A stretch of 64,000 nt of DNA, taken from Euglena gracilis (taxonomy: Eukaryota > Euglenida > Euglenophyceae > Euglenales). A program made the position numbers and the translations under genes. Below are positions 10,814 through 23,100 of this stretch, piece after piece; the stretch's first letter is position 1, and every line of letters begins with the position of its first letter. The notes below the pieces were generated by a model. That model was not told the origin of the DNA and searched no databases. It saw nothing but the letters and a program-made list of their open reading frames with translations. The stretch spans positions 22,342,761 to 22,406,760 of the forward strand of contig CP154957.1 in NCBI GenBank assembly GCA_039621445.1. Reading direction: 5' to 3'.

Positions 10814-11219
10814 AGTGTACTTCCAACCTTTTCCTCGCTTTCGCCCTTTGGTGCGGTAAAAGGTAAAAGTTGGAATAACAGGAAAAATTGAAAAGAATAA
10901 TTAAAAAGTTGTTCCCCATTTTCCCCAAGTAAGAGGCAGAGCACAAGACAGGGGAGAAGCCCTATGGGCTACGACAAGGAAAAGTGCCAAGTGACTTGAT
11001 TTCCTTTCAGGACTTCGAATGTGAAAAATCAAACCGTCTTGAATGAAATGCCAGAATGGAATAAAATAGAATACCACCTGTGGAGAGGAGAACCAGCATA
11101 AGGATTGAGTATTCCTAATTCCGGCCGTTGGCCACCTTTAGGAATGCCACCTAGAATAGCACTGTGTATGGCGCTCAGAGATATATCTGGCTGTAGGCTT
11201 ACGTTGGCCTACATACACA
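10814..11219 (-). repeat. Element A 5' LTR
   Basis: A 406-bp segment whose minus-strand ends are TGTGTATG and GTACACT, like the P and Q LTRs (TGTGTA...GTACACT). It shares internal phrases with them, such as GGCAGAGCACAAGA and GAATACCACCTGTG (plus-strand sense), which are also in the Q LTR. It abuts the primer-binding site. The 250 bp between PBS and gag ATG is an untranslated leader with no other feature. Confidence 0.75.
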
Positions 11220-11227
11220 TTACCATG

Positions 11228-11832
11228 TGTTGGGTGTCCGGGACCCTGCTCGCCCGGGGGGGCTGCCGCTTTCGCTGGGGCCGCAACTTCCCTTTTCCGG
11301 CCCTGGTGGGCTCAGGCCAGGGCCTTTGTGAGATTGGGCCCCGTTTTCGAACATGCCAACCGGCGGTAAAGGGGGTGGGGTGTGCCCCCCCGACCCGGGG
11401 TCCCCAGTTGCCCCGCGTAGGATCTTTTTTTCTTTCCATTGTTGTATTTTTCCCATTTCTCAAATTTGGTCCAAATTGTGGACAAAAACAAAACCAACCC
11501 ACCTACTTAGGATCAAACAGCAGAGCACAACAAACCTGGGACTTGAGAGGGTGGGCAAGTACCTTTGAGTTCAGGTGTTGAGTGGGACAAAGAATGTGGA
11601 AATGAATGCCTTGGCTTCCTTTTGATATTTGAATAGATCTTTTTGCTCTTCAAGTCTCCAATTGACTGTATATCTTTTCTGATTCTCAAATCGAGTTCTC
11701 AAATTCTTCTCGAAATTTGCTGGGGTTCCAATTCCTCTCGCGGAAAGGTTGACTTGCTTTGGTGGTTCCTACCGGGGGTTTTTGGGAATTTTCTGGGAAA
11801 TTTTTGGCTGCCGACGCCAGCGGCAGCCGACA
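11228..11832 (-). repeat. Element S 3' LTR
   Basis: Plus-strand ends are TGTTGGG and GCCGACA. It is 605 bp, equal in length to the copy at 30907-31511, with about 18 differences by eye. Followed by CCCCCTCCCTT, the polypurine tract in the minus-strand sense. Confidence 0.85.
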
Positions 11833-12004
11833 CCCCCTCCCTTGCGACGTTAGTCGGACCCGTTTTTCTGCCCCCCCCCCCCCCGTGCAAAAACGGGGGA
11901 GAAAATTCTGTTTTTTTAATTTTTTTTGGGGGGGCAAAAATTCTGTGTTTTTTTTTGAAACGGGTCCTGTGGCTTTTTTTTTGAAAATAGGTGCTACGAG
12001 TCTG
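11833..12004. other. Internal sequence of element S left of element P
   Basis: Polypurine tract, a 14-base C run and T-tracts. The last five bases, GTCTG (12000-12004), are the left target duplication of element P. No gene. Confidence 0.6.
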
Positions 12005-12312
12005 TGTGTACCAGGCGTATGCTTCTGTCCCCTTCCGTTGAGGAAGTTAGGATGGAAGCAGATCCTATTAGGATTTGCTAATGGGTGCCCCTTCTCTCTC
12101 CACAGGTGGTATTCTGTTTTGTCTTTCCTTTTCTCCGGACCGGACTTGGTTATCCAGTCCGTCCTCCCTGCGTTGCTCTGTGCTTTGCTTCTTGGGAAGT
12201 GGGAAAAGGGATTTTCTGTTACTCTGATTTTCAGTTCCCAAGTAGGTGCGCCAAGGCGAAAGCGAAGGCTTTTGGGAATTGGGAAAGGGGAATTGGGAAT
12301 CAGACGTACACT
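12005..12312 (+). repeat. Element P 5' LTR
   Basis: Starts TGTGTACC and ends GTACACT; it is immediately followed by the primer-binding site. Compared with 26529-26836 I count five substitutions, four of them transitions and two at CpG. Confidence 0.9.
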
Positions 12313-12322
12313 TGGTAGCAGA
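12313..12322 (+). other. Element P primer-binding site
   Basis: TGGTAGCAGA directly follows the LTR, complementary to the 3' end of initiator-tRNA-Met. A second, slightly changed copy (TGGTAGCGGA, again preceded by TACACT) lies at 12383-12392. Confidence 0.8.
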
Positions 12323-12597
12323 TTAGGTCACGATCCTACACATACAGCCCATACAGAAAGAAACGCTATCAAGTATTACACTTGGTAGCGGATTGGTTAC
12401 GATCCTACGCTGACTGGCAGCGGAGGGCCCCTGCACCGTTATTACACGGTCGCGGCGTCAGCTCCCGGCTTCTAGTCAACGTCTAAGCAGGCGAGCAGGC
12501 TCCGGAAAGCTCTGTACGGTATTACCCGTTACAGCCCCTCTGGTGCTAGCACAACTGCTTAGTTTTGTGGGTTTTTGCTGTTTTTGTCATCAGAAAG
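12323..12597 (+). other. Element P leader, with a second PBS-like site
   Basis: Untranslated leader between PBS and gag. It contains a duplicated LTR-end/PBS unit at about 12377-12408 (TACACTTGGTAGCG, then CGATCCTACG), echoing 12307-12340. Q has the same kind of duplication. No reading frame with family similarity. Confidence 0.6.
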
Positions 12598-14887
12598 ATG
12601 CAAAGCACAGGCCCCAACCATCAATTCAACTATGCCTTATTACAGGCATCATTGCAAGACATTGACCAAGAAAATGGGGATTGGCAGCTTTTATGTGAAA
12701 GTGCTTCCAGTTCCCACGCCGATGAGGCACAATTGGTTCAATTGTCCAGGTTGCAACATTTGTCATCATTGACAGTGGTCGGCGATGAGCCCTCCACATC
12801 ATTGGCTTCAGAGGCTAATGCGGCCTCTTCCGCACTCACCTTGCCACAACGGGGGTATTCGCCTCTGTCTGCGGCAATGGTGCAGCTGCGCACACCGGAG
12901 AGACCCGTGGTGATTCCGCCACCGGGCTTCTCTGGTGATGGTGGGTTGGAAACCCCGTGTTTCTTTCAACCACCACCCGTTCTTCCACCGGCAAGCCCTT
13001 ATAGAGCTTTGCCACCACCACCCGATCTTGGGTGCTATCCCGCACTACCTTGGCAACCGGAGACTCGCCTAGTGGTACCGGAATTCTCCGGTACGTCCCA
13101 ACCCATGGATGGCTATGGGAAGGGCACTGGTGAACTCCTTACCGCTGAGGATGTGCCGGATATCGTTGCTCGGCTTCCAGGGGATCACCCCCTTGTGAGG
13201 CAGTTCTACCATGTGCAACAATGCGTTGCAGATTGTGCAACCGCACTCAACAAACGACACACCCCCACACCGGAGAGTCCCCGTATTACGGGTGACCAAC
13301 AGGGTTTGCGACCGGATTTCCGGTACCAGGATTCACCTTCACCAGAAATTTCGCGATTCCGACAAGAATCCGGAAAGGATACGCTTGGTGCTCGAGCGTT
13401 CCCGGGCCCGAATCCACGGAATACCACCGAGGGCCAACGGGTTTTTCAGAAAGACTTCAAGGGCACCATCGCAATCGCGAATAAGGTGAAACCCCAATGG
13501 GACGGTGATCCAACCACATGGAGACAGTTTTTCCGGGACTGGGAGTATTACTGGGCATTGAAAGGGCCAACCCAGGACACAAACCCGGAGGTGATCAAGA
13601 TGGAATTCATCGATTGCCTCCCAAGGGATGAGAAGGAACGCGCGCGACAACTCGTGATTCGCTACCGCGTTTCCTTTGATGACCTGGTGGAACAATACGC
13701 TTCCACCAGTTCAAGTTTGGTCGCTAGGATTACCCTAGAGACCAAGTGGCGGCAATGCGCCCCACCCGATCGCAAGTGGAAGTCCATTGACCTTTGGTAT
13801 GCCAAATGGTTAGGACTTGCCGCTGAAGTGGATGAACTCAGTGAAAAGCAAATGCGCGAACAGTTTGACGCTGTTCTCATGCATTTCACGCCTAGCCTCA
13901 TCAAGGATATCCACCGTGAGGAGTTGGCGAGTCATCCAATGACTCTTGACCAACGCTGGAATTATGTTTCCAAGCAGTTGAAGCTATCACAGCTTCTTGG
14001 TCAGATTCAATCCGCGTATAACGCACACCCAACCGCTGGATTACCGGCTGGTTCGGTAAACGCATTGCAAAAATCACCGGTTTCACCTACTTCGCCAACC
14101 ACGGGATCGAAAACGCGATACCCGCGTTCTTCGGCCCAAGCCACGGATAAAGTGTGCTTTTTGTGCAACAAATCGGGACATATGTCTCGGGAATGTCCTA
14201 ATCCTGAAGCGCGTAAGCGTATTCAGAGTCCGCGAGGCTCGACCTCATCACGGGGTTCGGGTTCCTCCGCGTTTTCACGCCAATCGGGCAATTCACGGTC
14301 ATCTGGTCCCCGTTCCGGTGGTATTAGCCCCCGGATCCCGTTCCGCGATGAGCGGAAACACGGTACCCCTCGGGGTAGGTCACCCGGTGCCCCGGCCAAG
14401 AAGCGTGATTCTCATCGCGAGACATCGCGATCGCGTTCGCGAAGCGGATCATCTTCTTCGCGATCCTCCTCGGGAAAACCCCGATACACCGGTCATGGTT
14501 CGACGGGATATCCGGTCACCACGACGGTTTGACGGGAAATCGGGAAACCGATCCCCCCGTTACCCAGAATCGCGACACAAATCGCGGTGTTCGCTTTGTG
14601 GATCGAGTGATCACCACTCATCCAAATGTCCGCGTTCTCGTTCTCCCCGCCCTGGCCAACGTCATCGCGGTATGAATCGCGGTGACAAGGGTCACTCCTC
14701 CAACCGCCATAAAGTCGGTTTCAAGATATCTTGTTTGAAGGATGACACCCCGGCTTCGGGCAGGGAGGGGGATGAGACCACGGATACCGATTTCGACGAG
14801 GCCCGCATGGCGGTGCGCACGTTGAAATCCGTTTATACCTCTAAAAGGCCCATAGCCGGCTATGCGGCCGGTTCGGACCTGGCGTAG
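12598..14887 (+). pseudogene. Element P gag polyprotein (frameshifted)
   Basis: Structural protein of the virus-like particle. The ATG at 12598 gives MQSTGPNHQFNYALLQAS. The order is a Pro-rich N terminus, the DHPLVRQFYHVQQCVADCA block and a capsid-like region (KPQWDGDPTTWRQFFRDWEY to about QSAYNAHPTAG). A zinc knuckle follows (CFLC...GHMSREC, near 14153), then an SR-rich tract (SRSRSRSGSSSSRSS). The frame then shifts at about 14480-14500, and the second knuckle (CSLC...DHHSSKC, near 14595) and tail to GSDLA lie in another frame, ending at UAG 14885-14887. Relative to A and Q, about 1.7 kb encoding the coiled coil is missing between NALNK-type sequence and the knuckle-proximal part. Probably a defective copy. 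Confidence 0.88.
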
Positions 14888-14917
14888 GGGAGCCCGAGGT
14901 CCGAGGGCACGGACCTC
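14885..14917 (+). promoter_or_regulatory. Gag UAG stop and 8-bp hairpin: putative readthrough signal (P copy)
   Basis: UAG (14885-14887), an 8-nt spacer GGGGAGCC, then perfect arms GAGGTCCG (14896-14903) and CGGACCTC (14910-14917) around loop AGGGCA. The frame is open from the stop into pol. The loop GGGCA can pair with TGCCC about 40 nt downstream, allowing a pseudoknot. The layout resembles gammaretroviral UAG readthrough signals, which also have an 8-nt spacer. Conserved in A and Q. Confidence 0.7.
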
Positions 14918-17900
14918 TCGGCTGATGAACAGATGGAGGTAGGACCTGATCAACCCTGCCCCCCCTGCCCATCTGCCTTTCTGGTCGGTACCCGGAAAAT
15001 TTTCGGGTCCCCCACCCCCCACTCCAACTTTCCGCTCGGAATGTTGTGCAAAGTAGGAAAGGGTTCATGGGAAAGCTGGCAAGAAAACGTATTTTCGCCA
15101 GACCCTTCACTTTGCCTACCCCCCATGGAACTTTTGGTCCAAGCGGAAATCAAAATTCAAAATTTTTGTGCGAAAGTCAAAATTCTCATTGACACTGGTT
15201 GTCGCATTGCACTACTTTTTCGGTTCCGGTTGATACCAACCCCCCTCTTGGTGAAAGCCAAGAAGCCGATCAAAATTACGACGGCTGACAACACCCCCAT
15301 GTGCGGTGGTGAAGTGGGATGCTTTTTGGACATTGTCCTACCCCTCATCCCCAAGCACCACTCACCCCCCCCCCCCAACCGCAAAATTCTCCGGATACCT
15401 GGGGATACGAATCCGGAATCCATGGTTCTGACGTAATTCTGGGATACCCCTTTTTACGTCAGCACCGGCTGGTAGTGGATTGCCACTCCCACGGTTTGCG
15501 CACATCACCATTCTCTTCATTGCCTCCCATACCTTCACCTGTGGCGTCAACCGCGATAGCCACCAATTTTTCCACATCGTTTTCGAAAACTTTTACCCCG
15601 TTACCAACCACACCAACCAACGTTTTCCACACCGGGTGTACCGAGAAAGTTCACCCCCTGCCCATTGACACACCAACTTCCGTTCCCCATGAGGCAGGGC
15701 AGGCGAGTAGCGGTACCCCCCTCGTTCCACTGGGTTACAAGACGAAGGCCCAAAGGCCTGAAGTACGTACGGTGTCGAGTAGTCGCCCAGCTGCATCAAT
15801 ACCCCGTTTTCCACCAGATGTATCGCTTTCAGATACATCTGTACACCCCCCAGCAGCTTCAAAAGCGCATCCCAACTTTTACACACACCCCCACCAGACC
15901 AACATGCGCGACCAGCACCACTACTCCGACACTTCCTTCCAATGTGTGCACTGTAGGAGAATTTCCGCCCAGCCAGATTTCGATTGTGGATGTCTAGTCC
16001 AAACACCAACACTAATCCCGATTTCGCGTAACCATACACTTGGTTGCGGATCGCAATGCGCGACCGTACATCAAGTGCTCCAACAACGAGGTATTGCCTT
16101 GTTGTTTGGGACCGCGAAACCCGTGTCACACACCTCCCCCACCTCCATCTGGCATGATATGGATTGGGTATGCACCCATCCAACCCATCAACCCTCGGGA
16201 ATACCCCTTGGGAGTGTGGATAACACACCCTTGACCTATGTTTGCGGATCCCTGAATTGCGTTACCGCTCTTCAACCCGCGAACCAGGTCGACACATACG
16301 CGATGCGCGTATGGAACGCATTTAATTTTGGTCAATACCGTATTTTGGAGGGATGGTTCTCCAAAATCGCGGTTGTGGCTGATTCCTTCGATTTGTCGTT
16401 GGAAATTGATGCGTTTTCATCAAAAGCGCATGCGCGCTTGTCGCGATATTGGTCGCGACATTCCAACGCATTTCTTAAATTTTGGGGTGATACGGTGCTC
16501 TGGATGCACCCTCCCCCGAAATTTATCCCGGTTGTGGTGGAGAAAATCCTCCGCGATGAAGCGCGAGGAGCTCTCCTCATACCCGTCAATCCGAATGCGG
16601 ATTGGTTTCACCGACTATCCGATGTGTGTTTTCATTGGTGGGATTTACCCGCTGATGTACCACTATTTGAGGATTTTTCTGGTATATTATTATCACCGGT
16701 TAAAGAAATCATTTTTCGCGTTTGTTTCTTCGACGCATTCGGAATATCCGATGTGCGTGTGCCAAGATACCTTGGTACCAATGGGGATGCCACACCCTCA
16801 ACGCAGGTTTCTGCGGTCATTGAGAGTGCGGACCAACACCCCAAGTCTGCTGACTATTGTTCGCGAATTACTCGCGAATTTCATGGTGTACTGGATAACC
16901 CAGTTTACGCCTGCGACATCGACCCCGCGATTCGCGGTCCGTTCGGTGTTTGCAAAATCGAGCTCAAGGATGGCGCTAAACCCATGCACCAAAAATTTTT
17001 CCGTTGTTCAGGTGAACGCGAACAGGCTCTCAACGAGATGATTGAGAAGCTCATCCAGCGGAAGTGGATTATCCCTTCCAAGAGCGAGTGGACATCACAA
17101 GCTTTTGTGGTGCCCAAACCCGCTGACCAGTCTGGTCAGAAGAAGTGGAGACTAGTGCTGGATTACCGGTACCTGAACTCCCAAACGAAGGATGACCCCT
17201 TCCCGTTACCGCTGATCGAGGATTTGATCACCAAACAATCGGATAACCGGTTGTGGTCAATCTTTGATCTGGAAGACGGTTTCCATCAGATGCATTTGCA
17301 TCCTGATTCGCAACCGTACACGGCATTCGTGACATCCAAGGGTGTGTACCAGTGGACGGTACTCCCCATGGGTGTTAAGAATGGCCCGGCCATGTTTCAA
17401 CGCATGATCCAGTGGGTTTTGCGCGATTTACCGTTTGCTCTGGTGTACATCGATGATGCGCTGGTGGGAACCCAACCGCCATCCGCGACATCGGGCGAGG
17501 ATATCCTCGACCCGCATTATCGCGATGTGCGGGCGGTATTTTCCGCGTTCAAAAAGCATTTGCTTTTTGTGAAGGGTTCCAAAATGCTCCTGTTTCGCAA
17601 GATTATTAAGTTTTGCGGGCATATCCTGAGCAACGGGCAGCGTAAAGCCGCACCCAGTAAGATGGAGGCCATTAAGAAATGGACTCCTGAGGTCATTAAG
17701 ACCTTAACGCATTTAAAGGGATTTTTGGGATTAGCCCAATATTACGCGATTTACATGAAGGATTTCGCGAAAATCGCGGTACCCCTAACCCGACAACTCA
17801 AAAATCGGACACCCGATAACGCAAAAGTCATTTGGGTTGACCAAATGCGCGAGGCCTTGAATAAAATCAAGGACTTGCTCCTCGAGAACGTGGTTCTCGA

Positions 17901-20000
17901 TATCGCGGATCCATACAAACCGTATGTCCTGGAAGTCGACAGCAGCGATTACGCTGTTGGCGGAGTTCTTAGCCAGCATAATGCGGCGAATGAACTCCGA
18001 CCTGTGGCTTTCTTCAGCAGGAAGCTACAGGGCGACAACGGGAAAGGACAGGTTAAATGGAGCATTCGCGAAAAGGAGACATATGCCATTGTGCTTATTC
18101 TCCAGAAATTCCGCAGCTGGATAGCCAGCAGCTTTGTCCAGATACTCGTGTTGACGGATCATGAGAGCCTTCAACACTGGTATACCGAGGACCTGAACAA
18201 GGCCATGTCATCAGTGGGCAGAAGATGCCGATGGCATGAGTTCTTGAGCCAGTTTAACCTGGTGGTAATTTATACCCCAGGTCACACGCAAAACGTTGCG
18301 GATCCTCTCAGCCGAGCCCCCTGGTATTATCCTGGGAACCCGGATGAGGGTGATGCGACTTTTTATGGCAGCCATGAGGCTGACCAGTTCGCACGTCGAT
18401 CCGACGCTGCGGACAACATGCTCGATTCACTACCCGTTTCCCGGGTATATCGCAGCATCGCCATTTCACCATTGCGTGGAAGGCGCCGGCGTGGACGCAC
18501 TGCCGGACCCCGTCGCATTACGCGTACGGAAACTCCTACCCCCCTATTTTTCCGCGAATGGGATTATTCGCGTGACCCTATGTATAGTACCATTGTGAAT
18601 CGACTTCGTAATGGTGAACCCATAGATAATTACTCTCTATCACCATTGCAGCTTATTTTCCGGAATGATTCTGGTTATAAATATTGTATACCCCAAGACC
18701 TGGTTGATGATGTGATTTTGAGCTATCACAACCATGGTCACCCTGGGGCCCCCAAACTTCTTTCACTAGTGGGTCGCAGATATTGCACAACCCTGAGTGA
18801 AAAAGAATTATATTCGCGCTGTTTGGGAATTTCGCAACGGTGCCAAATTTGTCAGGCTGTGAAACCGCGCAGAGGTACCCCCCCTGGTACGATGGACTTT
18901 TTCCCCGTACCACCTGACATTTTTACGTCCCTCTGCATGGATTTTCTCGAACTTGAACCTTGCAAAGGATCAGATGACAAAATTTACGATTACGTTTTTG
19001 TTGTCGTCTGTCGGCTGAGTGGGTACATAGTAGCCATTCCATGCCGGAAAGCAGGGTTGACAGCCCAAATTTTGGCATCCATATTCCTGGAGAAATGTAT
19101 CTGCTTAATGGGTTTACCGAACGAAATCGTGAGTGATCAAGATCACTTGATCTCTTCGCGGTTTTTCACAACTTTGTGCGGTTTACTCGGCATTGAGCAG
19201 CATTTTTCCATTATATACCGCCCGAAAGGCAATGGTAGAGCCGAGGCAGCCGTGAAATCCGTTGTCAATATGCTATTGAATTGCTACAGAATTGGTTATT
19301 CGTTCTTCATTGGTGTTTATTTTACATCAATACCTTGCCAGGGTTGGTATTACCACACTCACCGTACAAGATTGTTTTCGGACGAGACCCTCCGGCAATA
19401 GGGGATATCCCCTCGGAGAGACCCGCCCGAAGTAGCGTCAGCTGTGAAACGTGGTTTGCAGAAGTGGAATCACTCCGCTCTGCAGTCCAATCACGTATCA
19501 CAGAAATTCATTCCAACAAACGGAAATCGTTTTTACAAAACTTCAACACACCTGTGTATAGTCCAGGTGACCGCGTGTGGGTACGGAATAACCGCACCCG
19601 CATGCAATCTTCCAAGCTAGATCCTCTTTGGCTCGGCCCATGCGAAATATTGGAGAGGTTAGGTAGTAGCGGGCGATATAAAGTTGCCTTGCCCAACGGG
19701 ATTGAGGACGTCCATATGGACGACTTCAAACCGTACCTAAGCCCCCCAGACGGAAAAGCTATCCCCTGCCTATATTTCAAGCCCCGTTCCAGATTACCTG
19801 AAACGGACGACTTTGTGGTCGATAAGATACTAGACCACAAGGTCGACAGGGGTGTGCACTACTGGAAAGTTCGTTGGAAAGGGTATGGGCCAGAGGAGGA
19901 CACTTGGGAGCCAGCATCCAGTTTTGTTGGATATATCCAGCAGGATTGGAAGCTGTGGAACAAGCGCAATAACATAGACATAAGCATAAACACTTTCTGA
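14888..20000 (+). pseudogene. Element P pol: protease, RT, RNase H, integrase, chromodomain
   Basis: Replication enzymes in Ty3/gypsy order. The protease has LIDTGC (near 15190) and DVILGYPFL (near 15440). The RT has WRLVLDYRYLN and the YIDD active site (17446-17457). The RNase H begins VLEVDSSDYAVGGVL (near 17926) with TDHESLQHW. The integrase has an HHCC finger (HNHGHPG...CQIC, 18730-18860), then core Asp in LCMDFLELEP, Asp in IVSDQDHL and Glu in [12 protein letters not shown] chromodomain ([10 protein letters not shown]...[13 protein letters not shown], 19810-19925) ends the protein. An upstream linker with CxxC motifs (CVHCRRISAQPDFDCGC) separates protease and RT. Frames shift at the 12-C run 15365-15376 and at about 19265-19290, where sequence is missing relative to Q, so the integrase C terminus is out of frame. 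Confidence 0.9.
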
Positions 20001-20195
20001 AACGATTTCGTTTTGGAGAATGCGTGTGTTTTATGTGAATGTTTCGCGTTTATACCCCCCCCTGCACTTCCTTATTTCTCTATCTTTCTCGCAGAGTTTT
20101 GATTAAAGTAGAAGCCTTCCTTTTTCAGTGCACCAGCACTCAAAGCGACTGACAACAAGGTTACCCTTAGTTGTCGTCGTCGTTCGGGTAGCATC

Positions 20196-23100
20196 ATGCT
20201 GCCTGGGCGCGGACCTGGACCAGGTCCACCATGGCCGCATCCTTCTGGCGCGCCATACCCCCAGTACCCTCAGTATGCTGAGGCCCCGATTCCGGGTGCC
20301 CCACATGCTGAGAGGGTTTCAGCCCCGGTATGCGCCGCGGCTACCAGCAGCCGGTCCGCGTATGCGGTACCAGATACATCTGCCGTCCAGCAGCCGGCAC
20401 CTCAGCCACCAGCGCAGCGCAGATCGCGCCTGCCCCCGTATGCGGGAGAGATGATCTTCCGCACTACGGAGACGTTGGAGCGGGCGATGCGTATGTGCGC
20501 ACCCCCCCCAACGGAGCCCTTTATGCAAGCCCTTTGGGATGCATACTGTGCTCAGTTGTTGGTGGTAGCCAACACGCCTGTGGCTCAGTGGTGTCCCTGT
20601 GGTCAAGCCCTGATGACGGGGAGACGGTATTTCTCGTCGGCATCCGATTCCGGATTCGAGCCTGGCGAGACAATGATGGACCTGGGCGTGTATGTGCCGC
20701 CCATGCTGCAAACGCAGACGCCGGTGGGATCCCACACCGTGCATATGCGTGAGCACACGCCCCCACCGGTAGGTGAGGCTGTGCATGTCCCACCTGGGAT
20801 GACGAGAATTTTTGCTCGCCCGCCCTCGCCGCAGCGAATGCCGCAGCGCGAGCTGCCAGCGGAGCACTTTGTCTCGCAGTACGCAACGCACGCGGATTAC
20901 CCGCGCGGCGCACGCGTGCTCCCAGCCGGACAGTCGGACGTGCCCGCTGAGGCATACGTCCAACACATGTTCATGCACTGGATGCCACAGGCATCACCGG
21001 TCGCCCCTGTCCCTGGCGTTGAGCCACGGCGGCAGGCGGAGCCCATAGTGGTGGAGGATGAACCTCCCCACCGTGTGGCTGCCCGACCACCCAGTGCAGC
21101 TCCTGTCCAGACTGGGGATATCCCCCGTCGGCAGGACACTCCCTACTACCACATGGCAACTCCAGGAACCGAGCAGGATGGGCTTGCTCGGCACTTCCTG
21201 CAGGAGCCAGTATTCGCGTCTGAAGAGCACCGGACGAGGTATTACGCCTCTCTGGCTGCCCTTCAGGGCCGTGGATATACCCCCTACCATCCGTACCAGC
21301 CGCAGCTGCGGGTGGCAACCCCGGTATTACCCGGTGAGCCCCCGGCAGGTGTGGCAGTATTACCTGCCACCCTGAAGCGCGACAGGACTACGGAGAACCT
21401 TACCCCACAACCCAGGCGACCCAGCCCACGGGACGCGGAAGGCGGTGTGGCAATGCAGGTGAAAGCCAGCCAGGATACCCCGGCCGGACGACCACCGGCA
21501 GAGGCACAGGTGGCGATGAGCCGCCCTGTTGCCGCAATGCCACCGCCAATCCCTCCGGTATGGAAGGAGCCGCGACCCCCTGCGTCGAAGCCAAGCCCAC
21601 GCCAGACTCCTAGCCAACGCCCAGCCACGCCATCACCGCGACGTGCAGCGGAGCGGCCAGGACCCTCCCCAGAGATGGAATGGGAAGGAACCGAACCGAC
21701 TCCTGCGGTACCGAGCGCCCGACCCTCTGGTATTCGCCAGACGGGAAAGGACACAGGCAAGGCCGAGGGCAAAGGCAAGGGAGAAGGCAAAGGAATGGCC
21801 GGCAAAGGGAAGGGTGAGGGTAAAGGTAAGGGAACAGCACGTGAGGAGGAAGAAGAACCAGCAGAAGTCCTCTCGGACTTTGAGCATATGCTCAGGTTCA
21901 AGGAGGAGCTGGAGGACGAAGGCTGGCGAATGCAGCATGATTACCATGTTGCAGGAAACCGCCCCGTCACCCCTCCACAAGCAGTCATCGATGTGGTATT
22001 ACGCCACACCGAGAACAGAATCAGACTATTCCATTACGGAATAGATCTGTACGCCTTCGAAGGTGAAGGTGGCAGACCTTTGCTGGATGCCCAGCCAGGT
22101 TTCTGGGAGCTCTGGTTTTGGCTGGGATACCCCTGCCAGAACTGGGGTCTCTTCAGCGATTCCACTGGTCGCAGTTACCTGCACCAGTTGGGATTTCGGG
22201 ACCAGCGTGTGTTGGCCCGAAGGCTGAAGGCAATCTTCGACTGTATTCATACAGTCGGACCCCGAGGCGTGCAGTGGGAATTCTACCCACTACATCCTGA
22301 CATCGAACGCCTGATCGAGGTGTTGTGGTGCAACAACCTCCAGGTGTGGCTGGTGAGCCATTACGGCTCCACCTTCCGCGTTAAGCGTGTTTCCCTGGCT
22401 TACCCGCAGAGGTATGACCTCTGCTGTAAGTACTGCCGGCAGGAATTTCTTGTCGACTTCTGGGGATTCGGCGTGCGCGGAAGTCCTCCACCGCCTCGGG
22501 ATAACCCGGGCCTGGAGATGGGACGCCGCATGCTTATGCATGTGTGCCGCGACGCCCCGGATGTCCAGGGCAAAAGTCGCCGCGTCCACAAGCAGCGTAT
22601 TTTTATGCTGCAGCAGTTCTGGTGGCGAGCCTGGACCACCTATGTCATGGAGGTGTATATACATCTCCGTGACCCACAGGACGATAGGCCTGGTATGGAA
22701 AGCCTGCCACCGGATTACGGTGACGCCATCGAGGGTCCTCGTCGTAGGATTCTCGGCCACCTGCGCCCCAACTGGCACCTGGCTGATATCAGCCTGGAAG
22801 AACATTTGCGGCGACAGTTTGGCGGCACCCTCGACCGGGAGGTATTCCTTCCGCTGATGTGTCACCGGAAGGCCATCCTCGAACAGCGTATGCCGATTCT
22901 GGCATGCGTTCAGGAGTTCGAGGAGGGCTTTTTCGAGGTCTGGGAAGACACGCGTTACCGCGACTTCCTGGGCCCGAACAGGCCTGCCACGCCTGGGTGC
23001 AGCCATCATGGCCGCCACCCTGGCCCAACAGCGCCAGCAGCAGTACGCTGGCCTTTTACAGGCTGGCGGACGCTCAGGGATGCCGATGGCACCCCGACGA

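Larger units (their letters stand above)
161..11219 (-). mobile_element. Element A: degraded Ty3/gypsy LTR retrotransposon, 3' part off the window
   Basis: Read on the minus strand the order is LTR (10814-11219), primer-binding site (10804-10813), gag (from 10552), an in-frame UAG (1407-1409) and the start of pol with a protease motif. The gag and pol starts match those of elements P and Q in this window in order and in sequence. The gag is interrupted by a 5 kb insertion at 2695-7715 flanked by CTGGG. Reading frames are broken many times, so this is an old copy. RT, integrase and the other LTR are not in the window. Confidence 0.85.
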
